A program made the position numbers and the translations under genes. DNA of 64,000 nucleotides from Acidobacteriaceae bacterium (GTDB lineage: Bacteria; Acidobacteriota; Terriglobia; Terriglobales; Acidobacteriaceae). The notes beneath the pieces were generated by a model that was not told the DNA's origin, did no database searches, and worked only from the letters and a program-made list of their open reading frames with translations. Positions 24,781 to 34,026 of the stretch are shown here, in pieces. The stretch's first letter is position 1. Every line of letters starts with the position of its first letter. The stretch lies in the NCBI GenBank assembly GCA_028283655.1, contig JAPWKE010000002.1, positions 224,551-288,550 of the forward strand, read 5' to 3'.

Positions 24781-26123
24781 TTCGTTGTCGAACCCTGTTG
24801 GTCTTTGCGTTGCTGTCTACAGCGGCGTTTGCAGAACGTATCGGAACGAGCGAGCCTGCGCCGTCGCTGACGGCAGGGCGGGTGAAGACTGCGGCGGTGC
24901 ACGATAAGTCTGCGTGGCTGGCGTACCTTGCGCGCAGTGAGAAACAGATGGCAGCGGACAAGGCCGCGCTTGCAGCCGAGCGCGTGGGGTTGGCCGCCGT
25001 GCCTGCGCTGCCGACGGAAGGATCCTCGGCGCGGTCGATTCCAATGGACAGGCCGCGGACGTTTTATCGCACGGCTGAGGCGAAGTATCTGGGTGAGATC
25101 ATCGTCAGCTTTCAGACGCCTGCAGGTGGATGGTCGAAGAATTTGAAGATGGGTGAAGCGCGTTTGCGTGGGCAAAGCTATGCGCCTTCGAACCTGGCCC
25201 CGGTGCCAGAGGCTCCGGATGATTTCGATGCTCCGCACGACCCGCAGTGGCATTACGTGGGCACACTGGACAACGATGCGACGTGGACCGAAATACGGTT
25301 TCTGGCACGGCTGTGTGCAGCTTTGCCAGCGGCAGAGAGCGCAGTGTTTCAGCACAGCTTGGACCGCGGTGTGGAGTATCTGCTGCACGCGCAGTATCCC
25401 AACGGCGGATGGCCGCAGGTGTGGCCGCTGGAGGGTGGGTACCACGATGCGGTGACGCTGAACGACGATGCGACGATGGAGGCCGCGGAGCTTCTACGTG
25501 ATGTCGCTGCAGGGTCCGTTCGCGCGAAGGGCGAGGCTCTTGAGCAGTACGAATTTGTGCCAGCAACGCTTCGGCGCGAGGCAGCGGCAGCGGAGCAGCG
25601 CGCATTGCAGTGTCTGGTTGCGTTGCAGGTAAAGGCTGGGTCGCCACGTGTGTTGACGGTGTGGGCGCAGCAGTATGATCCGCTGACGCTGGAGCCGGTG
25701 AGTGCGCGCAACTTTGAACCTGCGGCGTTGAGCGCGGGCGAGTCTGCGAGTGTGGTGCGCCTGCTAATGGACGTGCCGAAGCCTTCGCCGGAAGAGGTCG
25801 TCTCGGTGGATGCGGCGATGGCTTGGTTTGAGGCCAACCGTATCGTGGGCGATGCGTTCGTAGGCGGAAGGCATACGCCGGGCGGGCGGCAGTTGGTGTC
25901 GCGAGCAGGCAGTGTTGTGTGGCCGCGCTATGTGTCGCTGACGACAGGCAAGCCCCTCTTCAGCGATCGCAATAAGGGGTTGTACTCTTCGCTGGCTGAT
26001 ATCTCTGCCGAGCGGCGCAACGGCTACGGATGGTACGGAGATGGGCCGCAGGCAGTGATTGCGGCATATCCCGCGTGGGGCAAGCGTGTGGGTGACAAGC
26101 AGGTAGCTGAGGGGAAACGATGA
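24777..26123 (+). CDS. pelA: Pectate lyase, PL10 (PelA-type)
   Basis: Cleaves polygalacturonate by beta-elimination, outside the cytoplasm. 448 residues from a GTG at 24777 that overlaps the upstream stop (GTGA) and has GGAGA six bases before it. Signal peptide MIRCRTLLVFALLSTAAFA. The (alpha/alpha)3 toroid domain shows GGWSKNLKMG (about 120), TLDNDATWTEIRFLARL (about 160-176), YPNGGWPQVWPLEGGYHDAVTLNDDATM (about 203-230) and RWPRYVS-type C-terminal residues (WPRYVSLTTGKPLFSDR). The symbol follows the family name. Its place between a tRNA enzyme and an amine oxidase is unusual. A GH105 gene for later pectin steps lies far away at 60046. Confidence 0.88.
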   Translation: MIRCRTLLVFALLSTAAFAERIGTSEPAPSLTAGRVKTAAVHDKSAWLAYLARSEKQMAADKAALAAERVGLAAVPALPTEGSSARSIPMDRPRTFYRTAEAKYLGEIIVSFQTPAGGWSKNLKMGEARLRGQSYAPSNLAPVPEAPDDFDAPHDPQWHYVGTLDNDATWTEIRFLARLCAALPAAESAVFQHSLDRGVEYLLHAQYPNGGWPQVWPLEGGYHDAVTLNDDATMEAAELLRDVAAGSVRAKGEALEQYEFVPATLRREAAAAEQRALQCLVALQVKAGSPRVLTVWAQQYDPLTLEPVSARNFEPAALSAGESASVVRLLMDVPKPSPEEVVSVDAAMAWFEANRIVGDAFVGGRHTPGGRQLVSRAGSVVWPRYVSLTTGKPLFSDRNKGLYSSLADISAERRNGYGWYGDGPQAVIAAYPAWGKRVGDKQVAEGKR

Positions 26124-27430
26124 GTTTTGATGCGGATGCGATCGTGCTTGGAGCAGGCATGGCGGGGCTTGCTGCTGCGCGTGCGCTGGCTGAGCGCAAC
26201 CTGCGTGTGTTGGTGCTGGAAGCCCGAGAGCGCGTGGGTGGGCGCATTCTGTCGCAGCAGGTAGAAGGCGATGTGATCGAGCTGGGGGCAGAGTTTATCC
26301 ACGGCCGCGCGCCTGAACTGTGGGCGTTGATCGAAGAAGCGGGTGTGGAGACGACCGAGCGTGGTGGCGTGATGTTGCGCCAGGCTGAGGGCGGCTCGCT
26401 GCGTGAAGAGGATGACCATGACGAGGAGTTCTTCGCTCCGCTGGCGGCGCTGGAAGAGTGGAAGGGCGAGGATGTTTCGTTTGCCGAATGGGTGGCTGCG
26501 AGTAATTTGCCGGAGTGGCAGAAGCCGGTGCTGACGAGCTACGTCGAAGGCTTCAACGCAGCGGACGCGGAGAAGATTGGCGTGGTCTCGCTGGGGATTC
26601 AGCAGAAGGCGGAAGAGGCGAGCGAAGGGGAGCGGGCGTGGCATGTTCGAGGCGGCTACGTACAGTTGCCGGAGTATCTGGCGAAGCGTTGTGCCGTGCT
26701 GGGAGTAGACGTTCGTTTGACCTGCGAAGCCCTGGCACTTCGCTGGCGTGCCGGGCATGTCGAGGTCGAAACGAACCGCTGCGGCTTGCTGACGGCACCG
26801 CGTTGCATCGTGGCGCTGCCTCTCGGCGTGTTGCAGCGAGTGAACGATGTTTCCGGAATGCGTATGGCCCCGGAGCCGGAGGCGATTGCGCAGGCACGGC
26901 AGCTTTGCATGGGCAGTGTGGCGCGAGTGGTGCTGTCCTTCCGGTCGGCGTGGTGGCAAACCTCGCAGGCAGCTTCTCGGGAGTTGCTGGAGCAGCTTAG
27001 CTTTCTGTTCACCGACGACGGCCCGCCGAACGTTTGGTGGACACCGCATCCTGAGCCGCAGGCGCATCCGACGATCACGGGATGGGTCGGCGGGCCGCGC
27101 TCTGCGGCGCTGCTCGGGCACAGCGTGGAAGAGCTTGCGGACGAGGCCTGTGCGCAGCTTGCGGAGGTGTTTGCGGTGGAGGCGAGCGTGGTGCGCGGAG
27201 AGCTGATCTCTGCCACGATGCACGACTGGACGGCGGATCAATATGCCTGCGGAGCGTATAGCTACGTTCCGGCGGGGGCTATCGATGCGCCTGGACGGAT
27301 GTGTGAGCCGGTGGCGGAGACGCTGTTCTTTGCCGGCGAGCATACGGATGTGACCGGGCATTGGGGGACGGTCCATGCGGCGTTGCGGACGGGGTTGCGG
27401 GCCGCGGCGCAGATGCTGGGCGAAGCATAG
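26120..27430 (+). CDS. FAD-dependent amine oxidase (monoamine oxidase-like)
   Basis: Flavoprotein of 436 residues that oxidises an amine substrate to imine with release of H2O2 or passes electrons elsewhere. The dinucleotide fold is IVLGAGMAGLAAARALAERN at 8-27, followed by VLVLEARERVGGRI, the MAO/PAO hallmark (ExxxRxGGR). Substrate-domain sequence includes DVIELGAEFIHG, and the C-terminal FAD contact is LFFAGEHTDVTGHWGTVHAAL. ATGA overlap with the pectate lyase stop, with GAGGGGA just upstream, implies translational coupling. No signal peptide. The substrate (polyamine, monoamine or other) is unknown. Confidence 0.88.
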   Translation: MSFDADAIVLGAGMAGLAAARALAERNLRVLVLEARERVGGRILSQQVEGDVIELGAEFIHGRAPELWALIEEAGVETTERGGVMLRQAEGGSLREEDDHDEEFFAPLAALEEWKGEDVSFAEWVAASNLPEWQKPVLTSYVEGFNAADAEKIGVVSLGIQQKAEEASEGERAWHVRGGYVQLPEYLAKRCAVLGVDVRLTCEALALRWRAGHVEVETNRCGLLTAPRCIVALPLGVLQRVNDVSGMRMAPEPEAIAQARQLCMGSVARVVLSFRSAWWQTSQAASRELLEQLSFLFTDDGPPNVWWTPHPEPQAHPTITGWVGGPRSAALLGHSVEELADEACAQLAEVFAVEASVVRGELISATMHDWTADQYACGAYSYVPAGAIDAPGRMCEPVAETLFFAGEHTDVTGHWGTVHAALRTGLRAAAQMLGEA

Positions 27431-27573
27431 TTCCTGCGGAACGCAGCGCGGCTGTGCTACTGTCCAGAGCAGGGAGCTGTGTTGGTTAGCAGAAGGTTCC
27501 CTTCACCTGCGCGAAGAGCGGTGAGTTTGCGCAGGCGTTTGTTTGGCTCGTCACTGCATCCAAAGGATCAGGT

Positions 27574-30500
27574 ATGGCAAAGCACAGCAAGCCGCTCATG
27601 AATACGCCCCGGGTGTTTGCCCCGGATACGACCCTCAACATCGATGGAATGAGCGTGGCCGCGCAGGTAGGCGAGCCGCTGATTGAGGCGATCAATCGTG
27701 CGGCAGCGATGCGCGAAGCGACGTCGATTCCGCAGGTCTGCTATCTGAAGCCGATGGGTGCAATCGGTTCCTGCGATACGTGCATGGTGGAGTTGAACGG
27801 CGAACTGGTTCGCGCGTGCGAGACGCCTGTTGCTGCGGCCGCCAAGGTGCTGACCGCGAGCGACCGAGCGGATATGGCGCAGCGTGAAGCGTTTGATCGT
27901 ATCCTGGTGAACCACGATCTTTACTGCACGGTCTGCGACAACAACAACGGCAACTGCACGGTCCACAACACGACCTCGGAGTTGCATGTAAAGCACCAGA
28001 CGGTGCCGTTTACGCCGAAGCCGTATGAGAAGGACATGTCGAACCCCTTCTACCGCTACGATCCGGGCCAGTGCATTTTGTGCGGGCGTTGCGTGGAGGC
28101 TTGTCAGAACGTGCAGGTGAACGAGACGCTGACGATTGACTGGACGCGTTCGAAGCCGCGCGTGCTGTGGGATGGCGGCGAGAAGATCGATGGCTCAAGC
28201 TGCGTCAGCTGCGGACACTGCGTCACCGTATGCCCATGCAATGCGCTGATGGAAAAAAACATGCTGGGTCGCGCGGGGTATCTGACCGATCTTCCCGAAG
28301 GCGCGCTGAACGAGATGATCGCGTCGGTGAAGGGTGTGGAACCTTCGACCGGGTATCCGCCGATTCTTGCGCTGAGCGAGGTGGAGTCGCAGTTGCGTCC
28401 ACAACGCGTGAAACGTACGAAGACAGTGTGTACGTACTGCGGTGTAGGCTGCTCGTTCGATGTCTGGACGCGTGATCGCGAGATCCTGAAGATTGAGCCG
28501 ATGCATGGCCCGGCGAACGGTATTTCGACGTGCGTGAAAGGCAAGTTCAGCTGGGACTTTGTGAACTCGAAGGAGCGTTTGCATAAGCCGCTGAAGCGCG
28601 TAGGCCACACGTTTGTCGAGATTGAGTGGGACGAAGCGATCGCGTTGGCGGCAGAGAGGTTTGGGGCGATCAAGGCCGAGCATGGGCCGGATTCGCTGGG
28701 CTTTATCGCGAGCTCGAAGTGCACGAACGAAGAGAGCTATCTGATGATGAAGCTCGCGCGTGCAGTGATCGGGACCAACAACGTCGATAACTGCTCGCGC
28801 TACTGCCAGACGCCTGCGTCGAAGGGGCTATCGCGCACGATGGGCATTGGCGGCGATACAGGATCGATCGCCGATATCGAGATTGCGGATCTGGTGATCG
28901 TGGTGGGTTCGAACACGAGCGAGAGCCATCCGGTGCTGGCGACGCGCGTGAAGCGTTCGCATAAGCATCGCGGGCAGCGGCTGATGGTTGTCGACATTCG
29001 CAAGCATGAGATGGCTGAGCGAGCGGACCTGTTCGTTTCGCCAAACCCTTCGACGGACGAGGTCTGGCTGCAGGCGGTGACGAAGTACATCATCGACACG
29101 GGTCGCCATAACCAGGCGTTCATCGACAAGTGGGTGGAGAAGTGGCCGGAGTACAAGCAGTCGCTTGAGCCATACACGCTGGAGTACGCCGAGCAGGTGA
29201 CGGGTGTACCCGTAGCAACGCTGAAGCAGATGGCCGAAGAGATTGTGGCGGCAAAGAACGGTGTCTGCGTGCTGTGGGCGATGGGCGTGACGCAGCACTG
29301 CGGCGGTTCGGACACCTCGACGGCAATCTGCAACCTGCTGCTGGCGACGGGCAATGTAAAGAAGCCTGGCGCAGGTGGGTACCCTCTGCGTGGGCACAAT
29401 AACGTGCAGGGCGCGAGCGACTTTGGCTCGATGCCGGATGTGTTCTCGGGTTATCAGAAGGTCGATAACGCGGAGATTCGTGGCAAGTTTGAAGCGGAGT
29501 GGGGCGTGTCGTTGCCAACGACTGTCGGCCTCGACAATCGCCAGATGATTCATGCGATCTTCGAAGGCAAGTTGAAGGCGATGTACATCAAGGGCGAGGA
29601 CACCATCACCTCGGACTCAAACGCGAACGAGGTGGAAGAGGCGTTCGGCAAGCTCGACTTTATGGTGGTGCAGGACATCTTCTTCTCGGAGACGTGTCAG
29701 TATGCCGATCTCGTTTTGCCGGCTTCGCCGTCGCTGGAGAAGGATGGAACGTTCGTCAATACTGAGCGTCGTATTCAGCGTCTCTACAAGGCGTTTGAGC
29801 CGCTGGGCGACTCCAAGCCTGACTGGGAGATTCTGCAACTGATCGCGCAGGGCATGGGCGGCGCAGGTGGGTGGGAGTACACGCATCCGTCGCAGATTAT
29901 GGCCGAAGCGGCGAAGCTGACGCCGCACTTTGCCGGTGTTTCCTACGAGCGGCTCGAGGGCTACAACACGCTGCAGTGGCCGGTGGCGGCTGACGGTACG
30001 GACACGCCGATTCTCTACGAAGGGGACAAGCCGTTTGCGCTGGAGAACGGCAAGGCCACGTTCTGGCCGCTGGAGTATGTGGGGCCTTCCGAGCAGATGA
30101 CCGAGGAGTACAACCTGCACCTGAACAACGGGCGAGCGTTGGAGCACTTTCAGCAGGGCAACATGACGTATCAGTCGCCGGGAATCTCGGCGATCACGCC
30201 GGACACCTGGATTGAGGTTTCTCCGGAGCTGGCTGAGGAGCGTGGGCTTAGCAGCGGCCGTTTTGTCGAGCTCGAAAGCCCCTACGGGCAGATTCGCGCA
30301 CGCATTTTGGTGACGCATCGTGTGCAGGGCAAGCAGATGTACATGCCGATGATTTCAGTCGTCGCGCCGGTGAACAGGCTGACGAGTTCCCACGTCGATC
30401 GCACGACACATACGCCAGCGTACAAGGAGCTTTCGGTGAAGATGACGGTCCTGCCTGAGCAGGGCGAGTCACCGTTGCCGCGCCGCAACTTCCGCTGGGG

Positions 30501-30621
30501 CACGCGGACGCCAACATCCGGCGTGCAGGTCGAGGTAAGGCGAGAGCAGGCCAGTTACACCGTGCCGGGTACGACCTCGCACTCGAAACTCGTGCAGATT
30601 GAAACGACAAAGTCGGCTTAG
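27574..30621 (+). CDS. Formate dehydrogenase-type molybdopterin oxidoreductase, large subunit (Cys form)
   Basis: Cytoplasmic enzyme of 1015 residues, predicted to oxidise formate to CO2. Domain order: plant-type [2Fe-2S] (Cys56, 67, 70, 82), His/Cys-cluster region (Cys118, 121, 128), two [4Fe-4S] clusters (CILCGRCVEAC 167-177, CVSCGHCVTVC 210-220), then the molybdopterin domain with its own [4Fe-4S] (CTYCGVGC 286-293, Cys320) and a C-terminal cofactor-binding domain. The residue in the selenocysteine position is Cys411 (NNVDNCSRYCQTP). It is followed by Gln, where E. coli FdhF has His. AAGGA precedes the ATG. DUF1641 follows nine bases on, as in the Bacillus yrhE/yrhD pair. No NADH-binding subunit is encoded nearby. 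Confidence 0.9.
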   Translation: MAKHSKPLMNTPRVFAPDTTLNIDGMSVAAQVGEPLIEAINRAAAMREATSIPQVCYLKPMGAIGSCDTCMVELNGELVRACETPVAAAAKVLTASDRADMAQREAFDRILVNHDLYCTVCDNNNGNCTVHNTTSELHVKHQTVPFTPKPYEKDMSNPFYRYDPGQCILCGRCVEACQNVQVNETLTIDWTRSKPRVLWDGGEKIDGSSCVSCGHCVTVCPCNALMEKNMLGRAGYLTDLPEGALNEMIASVKGVEPSTGYPPILALSEVESQLRPQRVKRTKTVCTYCGVGCSFDVWTRDREILKIEPMHGPANGISTCVKGKFSWDFVNSKERLHKPLKRVGHTFVEIEWDEAIALAAERFGAIKAEHGPDSLGFIASSKCTNEESYLMMKLARAVIGTNNVDNCSRYCQTPASKGLSRTMGIGGDTGSIADIEIADLVIVVGSNTSESHPVLATRVKRSHKHRGQRLMVVDIRKHEMAERADLFVSPNPSTDEVWLQAVTKYIIDTGRHNQAFIDKWVEKWPEYKQSLEPYTLEYAEQVTGVPVATLKQMAEEIVAAKNGVCVLWAMGVTQHCGGSDTSTAICNLLLATGNVKKPGAGGYPLRGHNNVQGASDFGSMPDVFSGYQKVDNAEIRGKFEAEWGVSLPTTVGLDNRQMIHAIFEGKLKAMYIKGEDTITSDSNANEVEEAFGKLDFMVVQDIFFSETCQYADLVLPASPSLEKDGTFVNTERRIQRLYKAFEPLGDSKPDWEILQLIAQGMGGAGGWEYTHPSQIMAEAAKLTPHFAGVSYERLEGYNTLQWPVAADGTDTPILYEGDKPFALENGKATFWPLEYVGPSEQMTEEYNLHLNNGRALEHFQQGNMTYQSPGISAITPDTWIEVSPELAEERGLSSGRFVELESPYGQIRARILVTHRVQGKQMYMPMISVVAPVNRLTSSHVDRTTHTPAYKELSVKMTVLPEQGESPLPRRNFRWGTRTPTSGVQVEVRREQASYTVPGTTSHSKLVQIETTKSA

Positions 30622-30630
30622 GAGAAGATC

Positions 30631-31104
30631 ATGGCGGTAAAACTTGCATTCACTCCTGCTCCGATTGATCCGAAGACGGAGCTGATGAAGCAGCTTGAGG
30701 CTGCTCCGCGCGAACATGCGGAGGCGTTGCTGGAACTCTTCCGCACGCTGCAGACAGCGCATGACCAGGGCGTGCTTGGGCTGGCAAACGGCCTGATCGG
30801 CGGTAAGGATGCCATTGCCACGGAGGTGGCGAAGGGCATGAACACAACCGAGGGCGTGAGTGCGATCCGCAATGCGATTGCGCTGGCGAAGATCGCCGGG
30901 TCGATTGACCCCGATCTGCTGCAGCGCATCACCGATGGACTCGCGCAGTCTTCGGCCGAGGCCACGGCAGAGAAGGAGCCGCCAAGCCTCTGGCAGCTCT
31001 TCAAGCGCGCGATCAGCAAGGACGCCCGGCGTGGGATGAGCTTTGGCGTGCGCCTGCTGGTATCGCTTGGGCGGGCCACGGCCGGAGAGCCAACGGGACA
31101 CTAA
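30631..31104 (+). CDS. DUF1641 protein, formate dehydrogenase partner
   Basis: 157-residue helical protein (MAVKLAFTPAPIDPKTELMK, then a long amphipathic region) matching the DUF1641 pattern: HDQGVLGLANGLIGGKDAI followed by NTTEGVSAIRNAIALAKIAGSIDP and a C-terminal RRGMSFGVRLLVSLGRA. It begins nine bases after the dehydrogenase stop with GGAGAAG as ribosome site, so the two are cotranscribed. DUF1641 genes accompany this class of formate dehydrogenase in many bacteria, and the product may assist assembly or act as a small subunit. Its exact role is not established. Predicted soluble, without cysteine ligands for a cluster. Confidence 0.88.
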   Translation: MAVKLAFTPAPIDPKTELMKQLEAAPREHAEALLELFRTLQTAHDQGVLGLANGLIGGKDAIATEVAKGMNTTEGVSAIRNAIALAKIAGSIDPDLLQRITDGLAQSSAEATAEKEPPSLWQLFKRAISKDARRGMSFGVRLLVSLGRATAGEPTGH

Positions 31105-31148
31105 AGGGCGACGGTTTGGGCGCTGCGCGGTAGAATAGAGGTTGCTCT

Positions 31149-32234
31149 ATGTCGACCGAAACGCAGTCCGTTGAGGCTACCAAGCCCGCCCCCGGTGAAA
31201 CACCTTTTCAGCGCAAGATGACCGCTCGTCGCCGTCTTATCGCGGCCTCGCGCCGCTTTCGCGAACTAGGCTCCATTGCGAGCGCGATCGCTTCGACCGC
31301 GCACCCCTACATGGCGCACATTGTGCCGATGCGTCGCTGCAACCTTGCGTGCACCTACTGCAACGAGTTTGACGATGTTTCGAACCCGACGCCAATCGAC
31401 GAGATGCTGCGCCGCATCGATCATCTGGGCCGTCTCGGCACGTCGGTGATTACGATCTCCGGCGGCGAGCCGCTGCTGCATCCTGAGCTCGACCAGGTGA
31501 TCGCGCGCATCCGCAAGACCGGCGCTATCGCCGGCATGATTACGAACGGCTACCTGTTGATGCCCGATCGCATCGAGCGCCTGAACAAGGCTGGCCTCGA
31601 CCACATGCAGATCTCCATCGACAACGTGATGCCGGATGATGTCTCGAAGAAGTCGCTGAAGGTGCTCGACAAGAAGCTGCAGATGCTCGCCGAGCACGCG
31701 GACTTTCACGTGAACATCAACTCGGTGGTCGGCGGCGGCATCTCGAACCCTGAGGATGCGCTGCAGATCTCGCAGCGCGCGCTGTCGCTGGGCTTCAGTT
31801 CGACGATCGGCATCATCCACGACGGCTCCGGCCAATTGAAGCCGCTGGGTGACCGCGAGCGCAAGGTGTGGGACAAGGTCCGCCAGCTTACGCGCCGCAG
31901 CTACTCCCGCTTCAATCACTTCCAGGAAGCCATCGCGAACGGTCTGCCGAACGACTGGCGTTGCCGCGCAGGTTCGCGCTACATCTACGTCTGCGAAAAC
32001 GGTCTGGTGCACTACTGCTCGCAGCAGCGCGGTTTCCCGGGCGTGCCGTTGGCGGAGTACACGACCGAAGACGTCAAGCGCGAGTTCCTGACCGAGAAGT
32101 CCTGTGCTCCGAACTGCACGATCTCGTGCGTCCATCAGGTCAGCTACATCGACCACTGGCGCGCGCCGCAGCACACAACGATCACCCCCGGCGGTCACGG
32201 GCATGGTGAATCCGAGCTGGTACAGATTCAGTAA
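31149..32234 (+). CDS. Radical SAM protein
   Basis: 361-residue radical SAM enzyme. The [4Fe-4S]/SAM motif is CNLACTYC at Cys64, Cys68, Cys71, followed by the barrel motifs TISGGEPLLHPEL (SAM amine contact) and ITNGYLL. The C-terminal part has several further cysteines (DWRCRAG, YVCENGLVHYC, KSCAPNCTISC), arranged like a SPASM/twitch-type auxiliary cluster domain. The N-terminal 50 residues are basic and helical. It starts 44 bases after the DUF1641 gene, so it may be read through from that operon, but a peptide or cofactor substrate gene is not evident. It ends His-rich (GGHGHGESELVQIQ). The substrate is unknown. Confidence 0.88.
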   Translation: MSTETQSVEATKPAPGETPFQRKMTARRRLIAASRRFRELGSIASAIASTAHPYMAHIVPMRRCNLACTYCNEFDDVSNPTPIDEMLRRIDHLGRLGTSVITISGGEPLLHPELDQVIARIRKTGAIAGMITNGYLLMPDRIERLNKAGLDHMQISIDNVMPDDVSKKSLKVLDKKLQMLAEHADFHVNINSVVGGGISNPEDALQISQRALSLGFSSTIGIIHDGSGQLKPLGDRERKVWDKVRQLTRRSYSRFNHFQEAIANGLPNDWRCRAGSRYIYVCENGLVHYCSQQRGFPGVPLAEYTTEDVKREFLTEKSCAPNCTISCVHQVSYIDHWRAPQHTTITPGGHGHGESELVQIQ

Positions 32235-32250
32235 AGTTTTCACGAAACAA

Positions 32251-32286
32251 AAAATGCCCTGAAGCGCACGCTTCAGGGCATTTTCT
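32251..32286. terminator. Bidirectional terminator
   Basis: Stem AAAATGCCCTGAAGC/GCTTCAGGGCATTTT (32251-32265 with 32270-32284), with A-run before and TTTTCTTTT after it, between convergent radical SAM and ankyrin genes. Confidence 0.92.
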
Positions 32287-32287
32287 T

Positions 32288-33814
32288 TTATGCGGTGGTG
32301 GTTGCTTCGTGTCTGCGGATCACCTCAAGCACCGCTTCGGTGGCTTCCAGCGGTCGTGCGGGGCGGGGGATCTGTGCGCCTGCGGCCAGCAGGGCTTTCG
32401 CCACGCCGACGTAGTCGCCGGTGTCGCGATGCCAGCCGTGGAGGGAGCCGTGCAGCGCCCACGCCAGCGGGCTGCCGCCGTGCTCGCTCTCGAAGACGTT
32501 GACCGGTGCGCCATGCTCGAGTAGCAGCCGAACCATCGGCAGATTGCCGTGCCACGCAGCGTAGTGCAGCGCCGTCTCGCCATTTTCGAGCGGCACGTCT
32601 GTGGGCCACTTGCGCTCGACGAGCAGACGCGCGGCGTCCGTGTTGTTGCGGACAACGATGCCGATCAAGCGTCGCGCAGAGAAGCCGCTCAGGCGCGGAA
32701 CGCGGCCCGGCATCTGGTCGAGGATCTCGTCCATCAAGCCGGTGTCGCCCAGCTCTGCGGCGACGACCAGGCGAAGCCACGGCGCACTGCGCTTCATCAG
32801 CAGGGCGAAGCACTCGGTGTGGCCGTACTCGTGGGCGATTATGTGCGGCGACTTCGTTGGACCGAAGGTGAACTGGTAGATGACGCCGCCTGCTCGTGGA
32901 TTTTTCTTCGGGAAGTAGCGGTCGCTGACGGTGACTCGCACGTTCTCGGGGTCTGCGTCGATCAGTCGTTCCAGCAGGGCGAGGTCGCCGAGGCCAGCCG
33001 CCATCAGCATGTCCGGGGGCGCCCCTTTTGTGAGCAGCAGGCGGACGATGTTCTGCCGCGTCCGGTCGGCGGCCATGTACTGCGCCGCCGTGGACTCGTG
33101 GTCGATATCGCGCACATCGACCGCCGCGCCGTGCGCCAGCAGCAGTTCGGCAACCTGGAGATTTGCGGCGAAGTGGAGCGGCAGTTGTCCGTCGCCGCCG
33201 CGAGCATGAACGAGCGCGGGGTCGGCTGCGAGCAGGCTGCGTAATTCGTCTACCTTGCCGAGTCTGCTTGCCGAGTGAGCATCGAGTGTCGCTCCACGGG
33301 CGATCAGGTGGTCGGCCAGTTCGGGCTGCGCCCAGTCGAGCACGCCAAAGCCGCCCGCCCACCAGCGCGAACGTACGTTGGGGTCGGCACCGGCGTCGAG
33401 CAGGGTATCGACCAAGGCGCGGTTTTGATGGTGCACGGCGATCTGCAGTGGGGTTTGCTCGAAGTCGAGACCGGGTAGCGAGTCGTTCAGGCGCTCGCGC
33501 AACGTGGGTTGCTGGGCCAGAAGCTGGGAGACGGCTGCTGCGTCATTGGCGCGAAGCGCTGCGACGAATGCTTCAACTGGATCGCCGGTAGCGATGGCAA
33601 CGTGCAGCTTCAAAGCCGACCAGGTAGCAAAGCCGTACTCTGCGGCAACGGTATGCAGGGCATCGGCGAGCTTTGGTGGCTCTGTGGTGATGTGGGCGTC
33701 CTGCAGGCGGGCACGCGCGTCAGGCGCACCTTGCTGTGCGGCTGTGAGCAGCTCGCGGGCCTGTTTCTTCAGGTGCTCAAGGTTGGGGTGTGCGGAAAGT
33801 TCGCGGGTAGGCAT
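32288..33814 (-). CDS. Ankyrin-repeat protein
   Basis: 508 residues, cytoplasmic (no signal peptide), with AAGGAG nine bases before ATG 33814. After an N-terminal helical segment (LEHLKKQARELLTAAQQGAP, like the start of several bacterial ankyrin proteins), there are about nine ankyrin-type repeats. Examples are QTPLQIAVHHQNRALVDTLLDAGADPN (near 110), DGQLPLHFAANLQVAELLLAHGAAVD (near 210) and GETALHYAAWHGNLPMVRLLLEHGAPVN (near 440). The mid-region (TVSDRYFPKKNPRAGGVIYQF) departs from the repeat and may carry a separate function. Ankyrin arrays bind proteins; the partner is unknown. Confidence 0.92.
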   Translation of the reverse strand: MPTRELSAHPNLEHLKKQARELLTAAQQGAPDARARLQDAHITTEPPKLADALHTVAAEYGFATWSALKLHVAIATGDPVEAFVAALRANDAAAVSQLLAQQPTLRERLNDSLPGLDFEQTPLQIAVHHQNRALVDTLLDAGADPNVRSRWWAGGFGVLDWAQPELADHLIARGATLDAHSASRLGKVDELRSLLAADPALVHARGGDGQLPLHFAANLQVAELLLAHGAAVDVRDIDHESTAAQYMAADRTRQNIVRLLLTKGAPPDMLMAAGLGDLALLERLIDADPENVRVTVSDRYFPKKNPRAGGVIYQFTFGPTKSPHIIAHEYGHTECFALLMKRSAPWLRLVVAAELGDTGLMDEILDQMPGRVPRLSGFSARRLIGIVVRNNTDAARLLVERKWPTDVPLENGETALHYAAWHGNLPMVRLLLEHGAPVNVFESEHGGSPLAWALHGSLHGWHRDTGDYVGVAKALLAAGAQIPRPARPLEATEAVLEVIRRHEATTTA

Positions 33815-34026
33815 GGATCACACTCCTTCGGTGTTGCTGCCCTGGGTCCGCTTACCGGGCGAGAAGAGAGTGGGTGCTGCCATACGGTGGTGCAGGGAGG
33901 TGGGATCATCCCTTTCCGCGGACGGGGTGCACCCTCAGTGTGCGTACCCAGCCTAGCATTACGAGGCGGCTTCAGAGAATTATTCGTGCTATGGCACAAT
34001 GGGAGCGCAACTCAGGAGACGTTTTC

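Noticed and set aside
28790..28830. Selenocysteine (UGA) in the formate dehydrogenase
   Set aside because: The codon at the active-site position is TGC (Cys); the frame has no internal TGA.
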